From: Mageeibacillus sp. UBA5436
Lineage (GTDB): Bacteria; Bacillota; Clostridia; Saccharofermentanales; DTU023
Direction of reading: 5' to 3'
Length of the DNA: 15,836 bases
NCBI GenBank assembly: GCA_002427545.1
Contig: DIRM01000034.1
Location: 1 to 15,836 of the forward strand
Position numbers and translations under genes: made by a program. The notes under the pieces were generated by a model, which saw only the letters and a list, made by a program, of their open reading frames with translations, was not told the DNA's origin and searched no databases. Positions 1 through 7,655 of the stretch are shown piece after piece. The stretch's first letter is position 1; each line of letters begins with the position of its first letter.

Positions 1-6
1 TAGTTT

Positions 7-36
7 TTGATATAATTATATTGTTTTGTGTAAAAT
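7..36 (+). promoter_or_regulatory. Candidate sigma-70-type promoter for prfC
   Basis: A TTGATA hexamer (7-12) and a TAAAAT hexamer (31-36) are separated by 18 bases and lie about 75 bases before the chosen prfC start. A perfect TATAAT also occurs at 11-16; its -35 partner would lie outside the window. The region is so AT-rich that chance matches are likely, so this is only a candidate. Confidence 0.35.
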
Positions 37-112
37 ATTTTCTGATATATACCATCAAGTAATATATAATCAGATAGACAATCAACAAAAAACTTACAAT
101 ACAAGGAATACT

Positions 113-1747
113 ATGAGCGAAAAAATAAACAAAGAACATGTTATTTTAGAAAAAGAAATCAAGAGGCGCCGTACTTTTGCCATCATTTCGCATCCAGATG
201 CCGGTAAGACTACAATGACTGAAAAATTATTATTATATGGGGGTGCTATTCATTTAGCAGGTACAGTAAAAGGTCGTAAAGCTGCTCGTCATGCCACCTC
301 TGATTGGATGGATATTGAAAAGCAAAGAGGTATTTCAGTTTCTTCTTCTGTTTTACAATTTGAGTACCAAAATTATTGTGTCAATATATTAGATACACCT
401 GGTCATCAGGATTTCTCAGAGGATACTTATCGAACGCTTTGTGCCGCTGATGCCGCAATTATGATGATTGATGGTGGTCGCGGTGTTGAAGAACAAACAA
501 TCAAGTTATTTGAAGTTTGCCGTTTACGTGGTATCCCTATTTTTACTTTTATAAATAAAATGGATCGTGCCGCCAAATCGCCTTTTGATTTGATGGATGA
601 GTTAGAAAAAGTTTTGGGTATTTTTGCTGTACCTATTAATTGGCCTATTGGTACAGATGGAGATTTTCAAGGCGTTTTTAATCGTAAATTAAATCGTATT
701 GAATTATTTGACGATCAAAACAATGATCATGGTGCAAAGATGGTCAGTGTGAAAATTTCTGATTTAGAAGATCCCAGTTTGGCTGATCAAATTGGGGATT
801 ATTATCATAAAAAATTAATTGACGATATTGAATTACTTGATATTGCTGGTGATGATTTGGACTTAGATAAAGTAGCCAAAGGTGAACAAACGCCCTTGTT
901 TTTTGGTTCTGCACTTACTAATTTTGGCGTTGAATTCTTCTTACAGGAATTTTTGAAAATGTCACCTTCACCTACAGCCCGTAAATCAAATATTGGTTTG
1001 ATTGATCCAATCGATAATCCTTTTACTGCTTTTGTTTTTAAGATTCAAGCTAATATGAATCCTGAGCATCGAGATCGTATAACCTTTATTCGTATTTGTT
1101 CTGGTAAATACGAAAAAGAAATGGTTGTTAAAAATGTCAGATCAGGTAAGCAATTAAAACTTTCACAGCCTCAGCAATTTATGGCTCAAGATCGAACGTT
1201 TGTTGAAAATGCCTATGCAGGAGATATCATTGGCTTATTTGATTCTGGCCAATTTCGAATCGGTGACACTTTAACAATTAACCAAGATTTAAATTTTGAA
1301 GATATTCCAGTATTCCCCCCAGAACATTTTGCTCGGGTTAACGCTAAAGACTCAATGAAACGCAAACAATTTCAAAAAGGTATTAATCAATTAGCTGAAG
1401 AAGGAGCAATTCAACTTTATCAGCAATATGACATTGGTACAGAAACTTACATCATTGGTGTGATTGGTGTCTTACAATTTGATGTTTTAGAACATCGTTT
1501 AAAAAATGAATATAATGTTGACTTAATGATACAACGTTTGCCTTATCATGTTGCACGCTGGGTTGCTTGGCAAGATACTGACAAAAAAATTGATCCTAAT
1601 GATATCATCATTGCTTCTAATAATCTTTTAGTTGAAGATCAGTCACATAATTCCGTTATTTTATTTGAAAGTAAATGGTCAACTTCTTGGGTTGAACAGC
1701 AAAATCCCGGTCTAATTTTGGAGACAATCAAAAATGCAGCTATTTAA
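113..1747 (+). CDS. prfC: Peptide chain release factor 3 (RF3), translational GTPase
   Basis: RF3 is a cytoplasmic GTPase that removes RF1 or RF2 from the ribosome after peptide release. Numbered from the ATG at 113 (544 aa), the P-loop SHPDAGKT is at 26-33, switch II DTPGH at 94-98 and the guanine-specificity motif NKMD at 148-151. The order GTPase domain, beta-barrel domain II, RF3 C-terminal domain (with LQFDVLEHRLKNEYNV) matches RF3 over its whole length. The reading frame stays open back to a TTG at 26, but the ATG at 113 has an AAGGA ribosome binding site at 103-107 and gives the usual short lead-in before KRRRTFAIISHPDAGKT, so I prefer it. All GTPase motifs are intact. The stop codon lies in the loop of a terminator-like hairpin shared with the convergent gene. 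Confidence 0.96.
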   Translation: MSEKINKEHVILEKEIKRRRTFAIISHPDAGKTTMTEKLLLYGGAIHLAGTVKGRKAARHATSDWMDIEKQRGISVSSSVLQFEYQNYCVNILDTPGHQDFSEDTYRTLCAADAAIMMIDGGRGVEEQTIKLFEVCRLRGIPIFTFINKMDRAAKSPFDLMDELEKVLGIFAVPINWPIGTDGDFQGVFNRKLNRIELFDDQNNDHGAKMVSVKISDLEDPSLADQIGDYYHKKLIDDIELLDIAGDDLDLDKVAKGEQTPLFFGSALTNFGVEFFLQEFLKMSPSPTARKSNIGLIDPIDNPFTAFVFKIQANMNPEHRDRITFIRICSGKYEKEMVVKNVRSGKQLKLSQPQQFMAQDRTFVENAYAGDIIGLFDSGQFRIGDTLTINQDLNFEDIPVFPPEHFARVNAKDSMKRKQFQKGINQLAEEGAIQLYQQYDIGTETYIIGVIGVLQFDVLEHRLKNEYNVDLMIQRLPYHVARWVAWQDTDKKIDPNDIIIASNNLLVEDQSHNSVILFESKWSTSWVEQQNPGLILETIKNAAI

Positions 1748-1758
1748 TAGCTGCATTT
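1730..1758. terminator. Bidirectional intrinsic terminator between convergent genes
   Basis: An 11-bp perfect stem pairs 1732-1742 with 1748-1758 around a 5-base loop (1743-1747) that contains the TAA stop of prfC. Read on the minus strand the stem is followed by a run of five T (complement of 1730-1734), which fits an intrinsic terminator for the six-gene minus-strand unit ending at 1791. On the plus strand only TTTC follows, so it may work less well for prfC. The stem overlaps the last codons of prfC. Confidence 0.65.
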
Positions 1759-1790
1759 CATGGTCTATTTGATATCTATTCAATATTTAA

Positions 1791-3491
1791 TTAATCCAAA
1801 AGAAATTCTTCTAATTTAGAAATTAAATCATTTATTTCTGCATAAATAATCTCTGGCGTTGCCTTGGTTGAATTCGTCGAAATAGGTGCCGTTAAACCGC
1901 TTTCTTCACTCACTAAGTTCATAATCTGATAAAAAGGTTTTCTCTTAATTTTATTTTTAGGGAAAATGGCTTCTGCCATAGTTTGTGAAGACAGAAGTGG
2001 ATGTTCAATCACAGGGATAATGATTTTTTCAGCATCATATTGAGTTTTATTATTTTGGCTTAATTGTTCTAATACTAGGGCAGTATAAGGATCCATTAAA
2101 TAATCTGTACGCAAATACCAATCTTCAATTTGTTTATTGGCACGTTTATTAGAGATACTTGCCGTTTTAATCACGTTTTTAAAATCTCTTAATATGTTGA
2201 TTAAAGTTTCATTTTGATTGCCTGTTGTTTCAATTAAAGCTTGTTCTGTTTTTTCTACATCTCGGTTTACTATCTCAAAAATAAAACGTTCAAGATTCGT
2301 AAAATATATTTGATCTAAACCTTCTGTATTTGTTTTAAAAAATTTACGATTTTCTTTTAAGATTCCTTTTTGTAGAAAATCGACAATTGAATTATTTTGA
2401 TTGGTTGTTAAGCATAAAGTAGAAATTGGTAAGCCCATTTCTTTTAGTAAAATACTCACATATAAAAAATCCAAATTATTATTAGGAAATGCAAAAGTAA
2501 AATCATCAGAACCGTTTAATTGTTCTTGTTCTATTAAATCTAAATAAGCAGAAATTAAAATGATGATTAAAGCGATATAATATGCAAAGTTTAGACTACC
2601 CATATGATATATAAATTTATTTTCCGCATTTATTTTTTTTCTTAATTCAGTATTCCAAAAGATTTTTTCTGCTATTTTTTCAAATTCACGAATATCAGCT
2701 TTAATCCTAAAAACACTCAATTTATTTTGTTCAGTAAATTCATCCGTGAAGTCAATTATTTTATTAGATAAATTTGAATCAGATAATTTATCTGTATCTT
2801 TATTAATTTTCAAAACAGAATCTTCATTTTCAAAAGCTTCTGCATTTTCTATAAGATTATCATCCTCAGAATTTTCAAAATTCGAGGATAAGCTATCATT
2901 TAGATTTTCTTCAACTCGTTCTTTTTGATAACGATTTTCATTCCAAACATATTGCATCTCACGCAATGTGAAATTATTGGTATTACGGCTGTTTATAAGA
3001 AGTAAAGGAATATATTTTTGAGGATCAAAATCTAAGGCTAGCAAGGATTTTGTGTTTGCATTTTTTTCATTACTTAATAAATACCATTTCTCATCATCCT
3101 TTGAAAGTTGCTGAATAATTGAAAGTAAAAAACTATTTATAAAATCTAAATAAGAACCAGTCTTGCCATTATCCATAAAAACAAAAAGTGGATTTTCTAA
3201 GTATGGGTTTAAAGTTTTACTTTCAGGTAAAACGCCATTTTCAAAATCTTGACGCCAAGCCGTTTCACATATATCTGAAATTTGATTTTCATTCAAATCA
3301 ACAGCAAATAAACCGAAAATCTTTTTAGCTCTTTCTAAAAAATTTAACGGTATAAGACTATTCAGAAATTCATCCGAAAGCAAAGGCATTGTTTCTGGGA
3401 CAAAGTATCCTCCTTCAATCGGAACATTGATTCTCATCATTTCAGTAAAGCTATATAATTGTTTTTGATTGCGAGTTGTTTGATATTGCAT
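1791..3491 (-). CDS. Threonine synthase-like pseudoenzyme (PLP site lost)
   Basis: This 566-aa protein aligns by eye with clostridial threonine synthase (ThrC) along its length. The N-terminus (STRNQ-like start, EGGYFVPETMP at 26-36) is typical of ThrC. Residues 262-320 match the region that in ThrC reads 'IKGNFDDAQ ... SSANSINWGRL'. Residues 346-409 (ILLKEMGLPI, NNSIVDFLQKG, NLERFIFEI) and 457-476 (YLRTDYLMDPYTALVLEQL) match the middle and C-terminal blocks. Every cofactor motif is changed. The FKD lysine that binds PLP is replaced in SYLDF (Leu115). The SGDTG loop becomes KNANT (143-147), and PTGNFG becomes PNNNLD (336-341). The late S-x-S/T-x-S-P-x-K-F block is also gone. An acidic, Asn/Ser/Glu-rich insert of about 70 residues (186-258) explains the extra length. 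The ATG has a GGTGA-type ribosome binding site. The frame is intact, so I infer a retained non-catalytic protein rather than a pseudogene. It is the last gene of its unit. Confidence 0.8.
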   Translation of the reverse strand: MQYQTTRNQKQLYSFTEMMRINVPIEGGYFVPETMPLLSDEFLNSLIPLNFLERAKKIFGLFAVDLNENQISDICETAWRQDFENGVLPESKTLNPYLENPLFVFMDNGKTGSYLDFINSFLLSIIQQLSKDDEKWYLLSNEKNANTKSLLALDFDPQKYIPLLLINSRNTNNFTLREMQYVWNENRYQKERVEENLNDSLSSNFENSEDDNLIENAEAFENEDSVLKINKDTDKLSDSNLSNKIIDFTDEFTEQNKLSVFRIKADIREFEKIAEKIFWNTELRKKINAENKFIYHMGSLNFAYYIALIIILISAYLDLIEQEQLNGSDDFTFAFPNNNLDFLYVSILLKEMGLPISTLCLTTNQNNSIVDFLQKGILKENRKFFKTNTEGLDQIYFTNLERFIFEIVNRDVEKTEQALIETTGNQNETLINILRDFKNVIKTASISNKRANKQIEDWYLRTDYLMDPYTALVLEQLSQNNKTQYDAEKIIIPVIEHPLLSSQTMAEAIFPKNKIKRKPFYQIMNLVSEESGLTAPISTNSTKATPEIIYAEINDLISKLEEFLLD

Positions 3492-3530
3492 TCTTCACCA
3501 TCTCTTTTTTGCTTTGTACGATATAATTAC

Positions 3531-4316
3531 TTATTCATTATCGCTAAATTTCGATAAATAATCCTTCAACAATTGATCAATTTCTGTATCATCTTTAGCT
3601 CTATTAGTAATTTCTTTTTCTAACCATTGCAATTGTTCTTCTGTTTGACCTTGTCGTCCCAGACTATTTAAAATGGCTGGCCTAATAGCAAAATAAAAAA
3701 TAAGAAAAATGATAGTAGCAACGCTAATTAAAGTAATAATAAAGCGTCGATCAGAAATCTGTTTTTCTTTTTTAATTTCTTCATTTAAATCAATAGGATT
3801 TTCATTTCCCAATTTTTTATTTATAGCATTGATCTCAGATTTGCTTAATAAATCTGAAGTTTGTTTATCCGTTGCTTTAATTAATACATTATTTAAAGCC
3901 GTTGAAGTTTTATGTTTAGATGTATTTTTCTTTTGTGAATTAATTTGACTTAAATTATTTTTATGTATTTTTATTTCTCGATTAATAACGACAAATTGCT
4001 CTTGTAACATATTCGCCATTTCATCGCTAATATCAAGTAAGGAAACTCTTTTTAAATAGACTAAGGCTTCTTCATAATTTCCATTTTGAGCCAAAGAAAT
4101 ACCATATATATGAGAAGGTTCTGGAAACATCGGATAATCATCAGCAATTGTTCGCATTAATTCTATTGCTTCTGCCCCATTATTTTTATCTTTTAACATT
4201 TTCAAGGCACGATTATAAGTTGATACTGCTTTTTTTGCTTTTTCTGGAGTTGCAAAATAATCAGCTTGTTCCGCATCTAAATAATTAAAGAATTTAAAAT
4301 ATTTCTGCCAGTTCAA
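3531..4316 (-). CDS. TPR-containing single-pass membrane protein
   Basis: This is a 261-aa protein of unknown function. Residues about 32-98 look like two tetratricopeptide-type helical repeats (AEAIELMRTIADDYPMFPEP, then YGISLAQNGNYEEALVYLKRV). A polar, Lys/Asn/Ser-rich linker follows (about 112-190). One hydrophobic segment lies at 192-211, preceded by DRR, and a charged tail of about 50 residues follows (212-261). The positive residues before the segment suggest the TPR part is cytoplasmic and the tail outside. The start is TTG and overlaps the TGA stop of the upstream folC-like gene (TTGA, 4313-4316), with AAGGA three bases ahead, so translation is probably coupled. TPRs usually bind other proteins. 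Lying between two eroded enzymes, this one could hold them at the membrane, but that is inference. Confidence 0.8.
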   Translation of the reverse strand: MNWQKYFKFFNYLDAEQADYFATPEKAKKAVSTYNRALKMLKDKNNGAEAIELMRTIADDYPMFPEPSHIYGISLAQNGNYEEALVYLKRVSLLDISDEMANMLQEQFVVINREIKIHKNNLSQINSQKKNTSKHKTSTALNNVLIKATDKQTSDLLSKSEINAINKKLGNENPIDLNEEIKKEKQISDRRFIITLISVATIIFLIFYFAIRPAILNSLGRQGQTEEQLQWLEKEITNRAKDDTEIDQLLKDYLSKFSDNE

Positions 4317-5803
4317 AGGTCCTTCCCCTCCGTCAATGCAATTAATCCAGGTCTAATATTGCCAATTAAATGCTGTGAACCAAAAACAACTAAAGGCAAT
4401 TGATTGGCTTTTGCTAGATCAAAAGCATATTGGGTTGCGAGGTTTCTATCTTGCGAATAAAAGACCTTATTATTATATATAGAAAATGAATCTTTTGGCA
4501 ATTGACCATCAAGTATTTGAGTACTAACCTTAATATCTTCTTGTTGATTATTAAGAATTATTCGTATTTTTTCTGCAAGTTTATCAGCTGATAATTTTCC
4601 CTCAAAATCAGGTTCTGTACAAATCACTTGAGCAACATGATATAAATTTGAAGAAAGGAAAATCTCTAGCATTTTTTGATAATCTTTATTAGCTAATGCA
4701 CCAAATAAAACGATTAATTTTCGTCCTACTAAAAATTTTTCTAAATGCTTTTTAAGACCTTGTACGCCTTGTGGATTATGTGCACCATCTATAATTATAG
4801 ATGGTTCTTTGGATAAACATTCTAATCTTCCTGGCCATTTTGTCATGGCAAGACCATCTTCAATTGTTCTCGCATCTAAGAATTGTCTTGCCGTTTCTAT
4901 TGCAATTGCCGCATTATGCGTTTGATAATCACCACCAAATTGTATATGGAACGGCCCCATATCTTGATAAAAAAAGGATTGTTCCGAAACATAAGAAGAC
5001 ACGATTTCTATATCAGCTTTTTTAACTATTTTTAAAGGAGAGTCAATTTTTTCTGCTTGTTCTTGAATTATTTTTGTTGCTTGTTCTGCGTCCTTTTCTG
5101 ATAATTCAGTATCAAAAGGATCATACAAAATCGTGGGAACGTCCTTACTCATAATACCAACATTCTCAGCCACTATTTCAAGAATTGATTTGCCTACACG
5201 TTTTGCAGGAGCATAACTTAATGCAGTAATAATTGAAGCAATTTTATTTTCAACAACATTCGTTGAATCTAGCGTGCCACTTAGGCCTGTTTCTAGGATG
5301 AGCAAATCACATTTTTTTTCAGCAAAGTAAATAAATGCTGCTGCAGTTATCATTTCTAGCTCTGTTGGTACATCATATCCTTTGGCTTTCATTACTTCTA
5401 TTTCAAAAGCAACGACAGCCATGATTTTCGCAAAATTATCCTCAGATATTTCTGCACTCTCAGGATCTGAATAAATTTTCTTTATTCCTTTTTTGCCATC
5501 AAGGATTCGAATTCGTTCTTTATAATTAGACAGATAAAATGAAGTAAAAAGTCCAACCTTTTTATCCGAGGATGCTGCAATAAAAGCACACATTGCACTT
5601 ATGCTACCTTTGCCATTAGTTCCAGCCACATGAATAACAGGACAAGCATTTTGTGGATTTCCTAATCGTTCTAACAATTGTCTGAGTCGATCTAAATCTG
5701 GTCTAAGAGCAAATTCTCTTGTTGAAGTTAAAAATTCAACTGCTTGATCAAATGACCATTCATTGTTATTTTTTTTGTTATTTTCATGTTTTTGATAAAG
5801 CAT
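4313..5803 (-). CDS. folC: FolC-family protein with altered metal site
   Basis: This is a Mur-ligase-superfamily protein (496 aa) of the bifunctional dihydrofolate/folylpolyglutamate synthase family, which adds glutamate to folates using ATP. Retained: the P-loop GTNGKGS (61-67), the metal-binding Glu of LETG (171), WPGRLE (323-328), DGAHNP (339-344) and FGALANKD (367-374). Changed: SSPHL is TSFYL (87-91), and GLGGRLDATN is GLSGTLDSTN. The LDH-x3-LG block is YAPAKRVG (197-204), so the Mg-binding His is Pro199. EKAGI is ENVGI (213-217), so the Lys that is carbamylated in characterised FolC enzymes is Asn214. It may be inactive, altered in substrate, or a second copy. The ATG has AGGTGA four bases ahead. 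It is coupled to the downstream TPR gene by a 4-base overlap. The family assignment is firm; the activity is doubtful. Confidence 0.85.
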   Translation of the reverse strand: MLYQKHENNKKNNNEWSFDQAVEFLTSTREFALRPDLDRLRQLLERLGNPQNACPVIHVAGTNGKGSISAMCAFIAASSDKKVGLFTSFYLSNYKERIRILDGKKGIKKIYSDPESAEISEDNFAKIMAVVAFEIEVMKAKGYDVPTELEMITAAAFIYFAEKKCDLLILETGLSGTLDSTNVVENKIASIITALSYAPAKRVGKSILEIVAENVGIMSKDVPTILYDPFDTELSEKDAEQATKIIQEQAEKIDSPLKIVKKADIEIVSSYVSEQSFFYQDMGPFHIQFGGDYQTHNAAIAIETARQFLDARTIEDGLAMTKWPGRLECLSKEPSIIIDGAHNPQGVQGLKKHLEKFLVGRKLIVLFGALANKDYQKMLEIFLSSNLYHVAQVICTEPDFEGKLSADKLAEKIRIILNNQQEDIKVSTQILDGQLPKDSFSIYNNKVFYSQDRNLATQYAFDLAKANQLPLVVFGSQHLIGNIRPGLIALTEGKDL

Positions 5804-5825
5804 GCAATCACCTATTTAAGAATTC

Positions 5826-6287
5826 TTATTTTCTATAATTGTTTTTTTTGTCCAAATGTGAGAAAACCAAAAATTTTCCAACTAGGTAATTACCAATGAC
5901 AACAAAAACTGAGCCTATGATTTTTATGATTTGAAAATCATATTTAAAAATACGAATGGTAGGATTAAAATGCAAAACATTAATCATTAATTCCATAATA
6001 CCATGTTCAAAAATAGTAGAAATCACGATTCTTGAAACAAAGAAATAAAGAATTTCAGGTAAAATATTCGCTTGGGATTTAAAGACAAATTTTCTATTTA
6101 ATATATAGGCCAATACGATCGACAAAATTATAGAAATAAAATTAGCTAATCGCCAATTCTCACCATTCCATGTCGTTATCAAAAAAGAGTAAATAATCCA
6201 ATTTGTTAAGGTAACAATTACTCCCGTAATAAGATAGATAATAAACTCTCTAGACAAGAATCTATCTTTAAAACTCTTTTTTATCAA
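5826..6287 (-). CDS. GtrA-family membrane protein
   Basis: This small protein (153 aa) has four predicted membrane segments, at about 15-37, 46-65, 77-97 and 118-141. NRKFVF (64-69) after the second segment and NYLVGKFLVF (133-142) after the fourth are the signature of the GtrA family. GtrA-like proteins are thought to move polyprenyl-linked sugars across the membrane for cell-surface glycosylation. The start codon is TTG at 6287: no in-frame ATG lies before the first membrane segment, and an upstream in-frame TAG closes the frame. AGGAAGG precedes the TTG by about 9 bases and overlaps the TAG stop of the cohesin gene, so coupling is likely. A role in glycosylating the Thr-rich stalk of the neighbouring cohesin protein is possible but not shown. 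Confidence 0.85.
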   Translation of the reverse strand: MIKKSFKDRFLSREFIIYLITGVIVTLTNWIIYSFLITTWNGENWRLANFISIILSIVLAYILNRKFVFKSQANILPEILYFFVSRIVISTIFEHGIMELMINVLHFNPTIRIFKYDFQIIKIIGSVFVVIGNYLVGKFLVFSHLDKKNNYRK

Positions 6288-6301
6288 AAATCTTTGCCTT
6301 C

Positions 6302-7645
6302 CTATCTCGGCCTAAATTTTCCGTGAAAAATCATAAAGCCAAGTGCACCCATTGAACTAAGAGCTATCAATGCTAAGCCTCCCATAATTACAATATTATG
6401 TATTTCTGATTCTTCATCTGTCAATTCGAAAGCTTTTTCTTGTCTAGCTTGTTTCTCTTCTTGATTTTCGAGCTCGTTAGTTTTGGTAATTTTACTATCG
6501 CTTTCAGTTTCTTTTGTATCTTCATTACTCATGGTTGGTTCTGTGCTTTTCGTTTCTAGATTTGTTAAAACAAGTTCTTTAGAAACAGTTTTCGCAGTGG
6601 AACTATCATGTTCTAAATTCTCGCTTTGAGCAGATGTTGTTTGCTCAGTTGACTGAGTCGTATTTTGATTAACAATATTAACATTCTCTTTGTCGATTTC
6701 TATTGTTAATGACTTCATCGTTTCTTCATTCGTTTGTGTAATGGTTGGTTCTGTATTTTTTATTGTATTAGTTTGCGTCGATTCAGTGTTACCACCATTA
6801 GCATTGGCTTTATCATCCCCTGTTGAACTAGGAGTCGTTGGCTCTTCTGTTTTAGTGGTTGTTGTTGAAGTTGTTGGCTCTTCTGTTCTATTGGTTGTTG
6901 TTGAAGTTGTTGGTTCTTCTGTTTTAGTGGTCGTTGTTGAAGTCGTTGGTTTTTCTGTTTTATTGGCTGTTGTTGAAGTTGTTGTTTCTTCTGGCTCTAA
7001 ATAACTAGATTCTGTTGGTACAAAGGGTTCGTCTGGATCTGTTGGATCTGGAACAACAATACCAGGATCTGTTGGTATTTCTGATGAATTATTATTCATA
7101 ACAGAAAAGGTTATTTCATTATTTACAATTGGTAATTGCATTGGAATATCGGTAATCGAGCCATAACCAATTTTGGGATTTAATAATTGTATCGATGCTG
7201 GTCCAGACATGTTATCTTTGGCTATTAAAGTGAAAATTGCAATCGTCCTATCAGTGTATGGATTGGCTGCATCTTTAACGAAATTACTGATTGTATATTC
7301 TCCAGTTTTTTCATTTTTATAAATGGCTTCTTCACCAAAAACAAGACCAGAAACCACTTCAAATCTATCTGGATCAAATGAAATTCCAATAGTAGCTGAT
7401 GTAACACCCGTGCCAGTATAATTGTTTATCGCAACTGTAAATTGCTCACCAATTGCAATTTCTGTTTTTGAGATCATAAAATGTACTTGATCTATTGGTT
7501 CATCTGTCAAATCTTCATAATCAATTTGAGGATTTTGATTATTGGGTACTTGTTCATTATTAGCCAAAACTTTTGTAACAGAAAATATAAATATAAAATT
7601 CAAGCTAAGAATTATTAATAAAAATGTTTGAATGTATTTTTTCAT
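6302..7645 (-). CDS. Membrane-anchored cohesin-domain surface protein
   Basis: This is a secreted type I membrane protein of 447 aa. A signal peptide (1-28) ends near VLANN. A cohesin-like beta domain covers about 53-182 (AIGEQFTVAINNYTG, then ISFDPDRFEVVSG, then a late TIAIFTLIAKD strand), with the pattern of cohesins that bind dockerins. A low-complexity stalk (about 186-410) follows, first Pro/Asp-rich and then Thr/Ser/Glu-rich, with four 12-residue repeats at 222-269. A hydrophobic segment (about 418-440) and a basic tail (HGKFRPR) anchor the C-terminus; there is no LPXTG motif. The ATG has AAGGA 7 bases ahead, and that site overlaps the TAA stop of the upstream dockerin gene. The natural partner is that dockerin-bearing glucosaminidase. 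Ligand binding is inferred from the fold and neighbourhood. Confidence 0.8.
   Translation of the reverse strand: MKKYIQTFLLIILSLNFIFIFSVTKVLANNEQVPNNQNPQIDYEDLTDEPIDQVHFMISKTEIAIGEQFTVAINNYTGTGVTSATIGISFDPDRFEVVSGLVFGEEAIYKNEKTGEYTISNFVKDAANPYTDRTIAIFTLIAKDNMSGPASIQLLNPKIGYGSITDIPMQLPIVNNEITFSVMNNNSSEIPTDPGIVVPDPTDPDEPFVPTESSYLEPEETTTSTTANKTEKPTTSTTTTKTEEPTTSTTTNRTEEPTTSTTTTKTEEPTTPSSTGDDKANANGGNTESTQTNTIKNTEPTITQTNEETMKSLTIEIDKENVNIVNQNTTQSTEQTTSAQSENLEHDSSTAKTVSKELVLTNLETKSTEPTMSNEDTKETESDSKITKTNELENQEEKQARQEKAFELTDEESEIHNIVIMGGLALIALSSMGALGFMIFHGKFRPR
6839..6982 (-). repeat. Four 36-bp tandem repeats coding a Thr-rich stalk
   Basis: Four in-frame 36-bp units encode TTSTT(A/T)(N/T)(K/R)TE(E/K)P, residues 222-269 of the cohesin protein. 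The two outer units next to the C-terminal side are almost identical, while the first is the most diverged. Such stalk repeats often change copy number by slippage. The repeat also keeps a frame open on the other strand (6690-7004), which I do not regard as a gene. Confidence 0.9.
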
Positions 7646-7655
7646 AATCTTTTCC

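Noticed and set aside
26..112. N-terminal extension of prfC from a TTG at 26
   Set aside because: The extra 29 residues resemble no RF3 N-terminus, the TTG has no clear ribosome binding site, and the ATG at 113 has AAGGA at the right distance.
1791..3491. Idea that the ThrC-like gene is a decaying pseudogene
   Set aside because: The frame is complete, has a good start and ribosome binding site, ends beside the unit's terminator and keeps scaffold motifs to the C-terminus. Random decay would be expected to introduce stops quickly in AT-rich DNA.
6690..7004. Open frame of 104 codons on the + strand rich in Val, Ser and Gly
   Set aside because: It lies antisense to the Thr-rich repeats of the cohesin gene. 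The repeat periodicity (36 bp, a multiple of three) keeps this frame open, and it has no recognisable domain.
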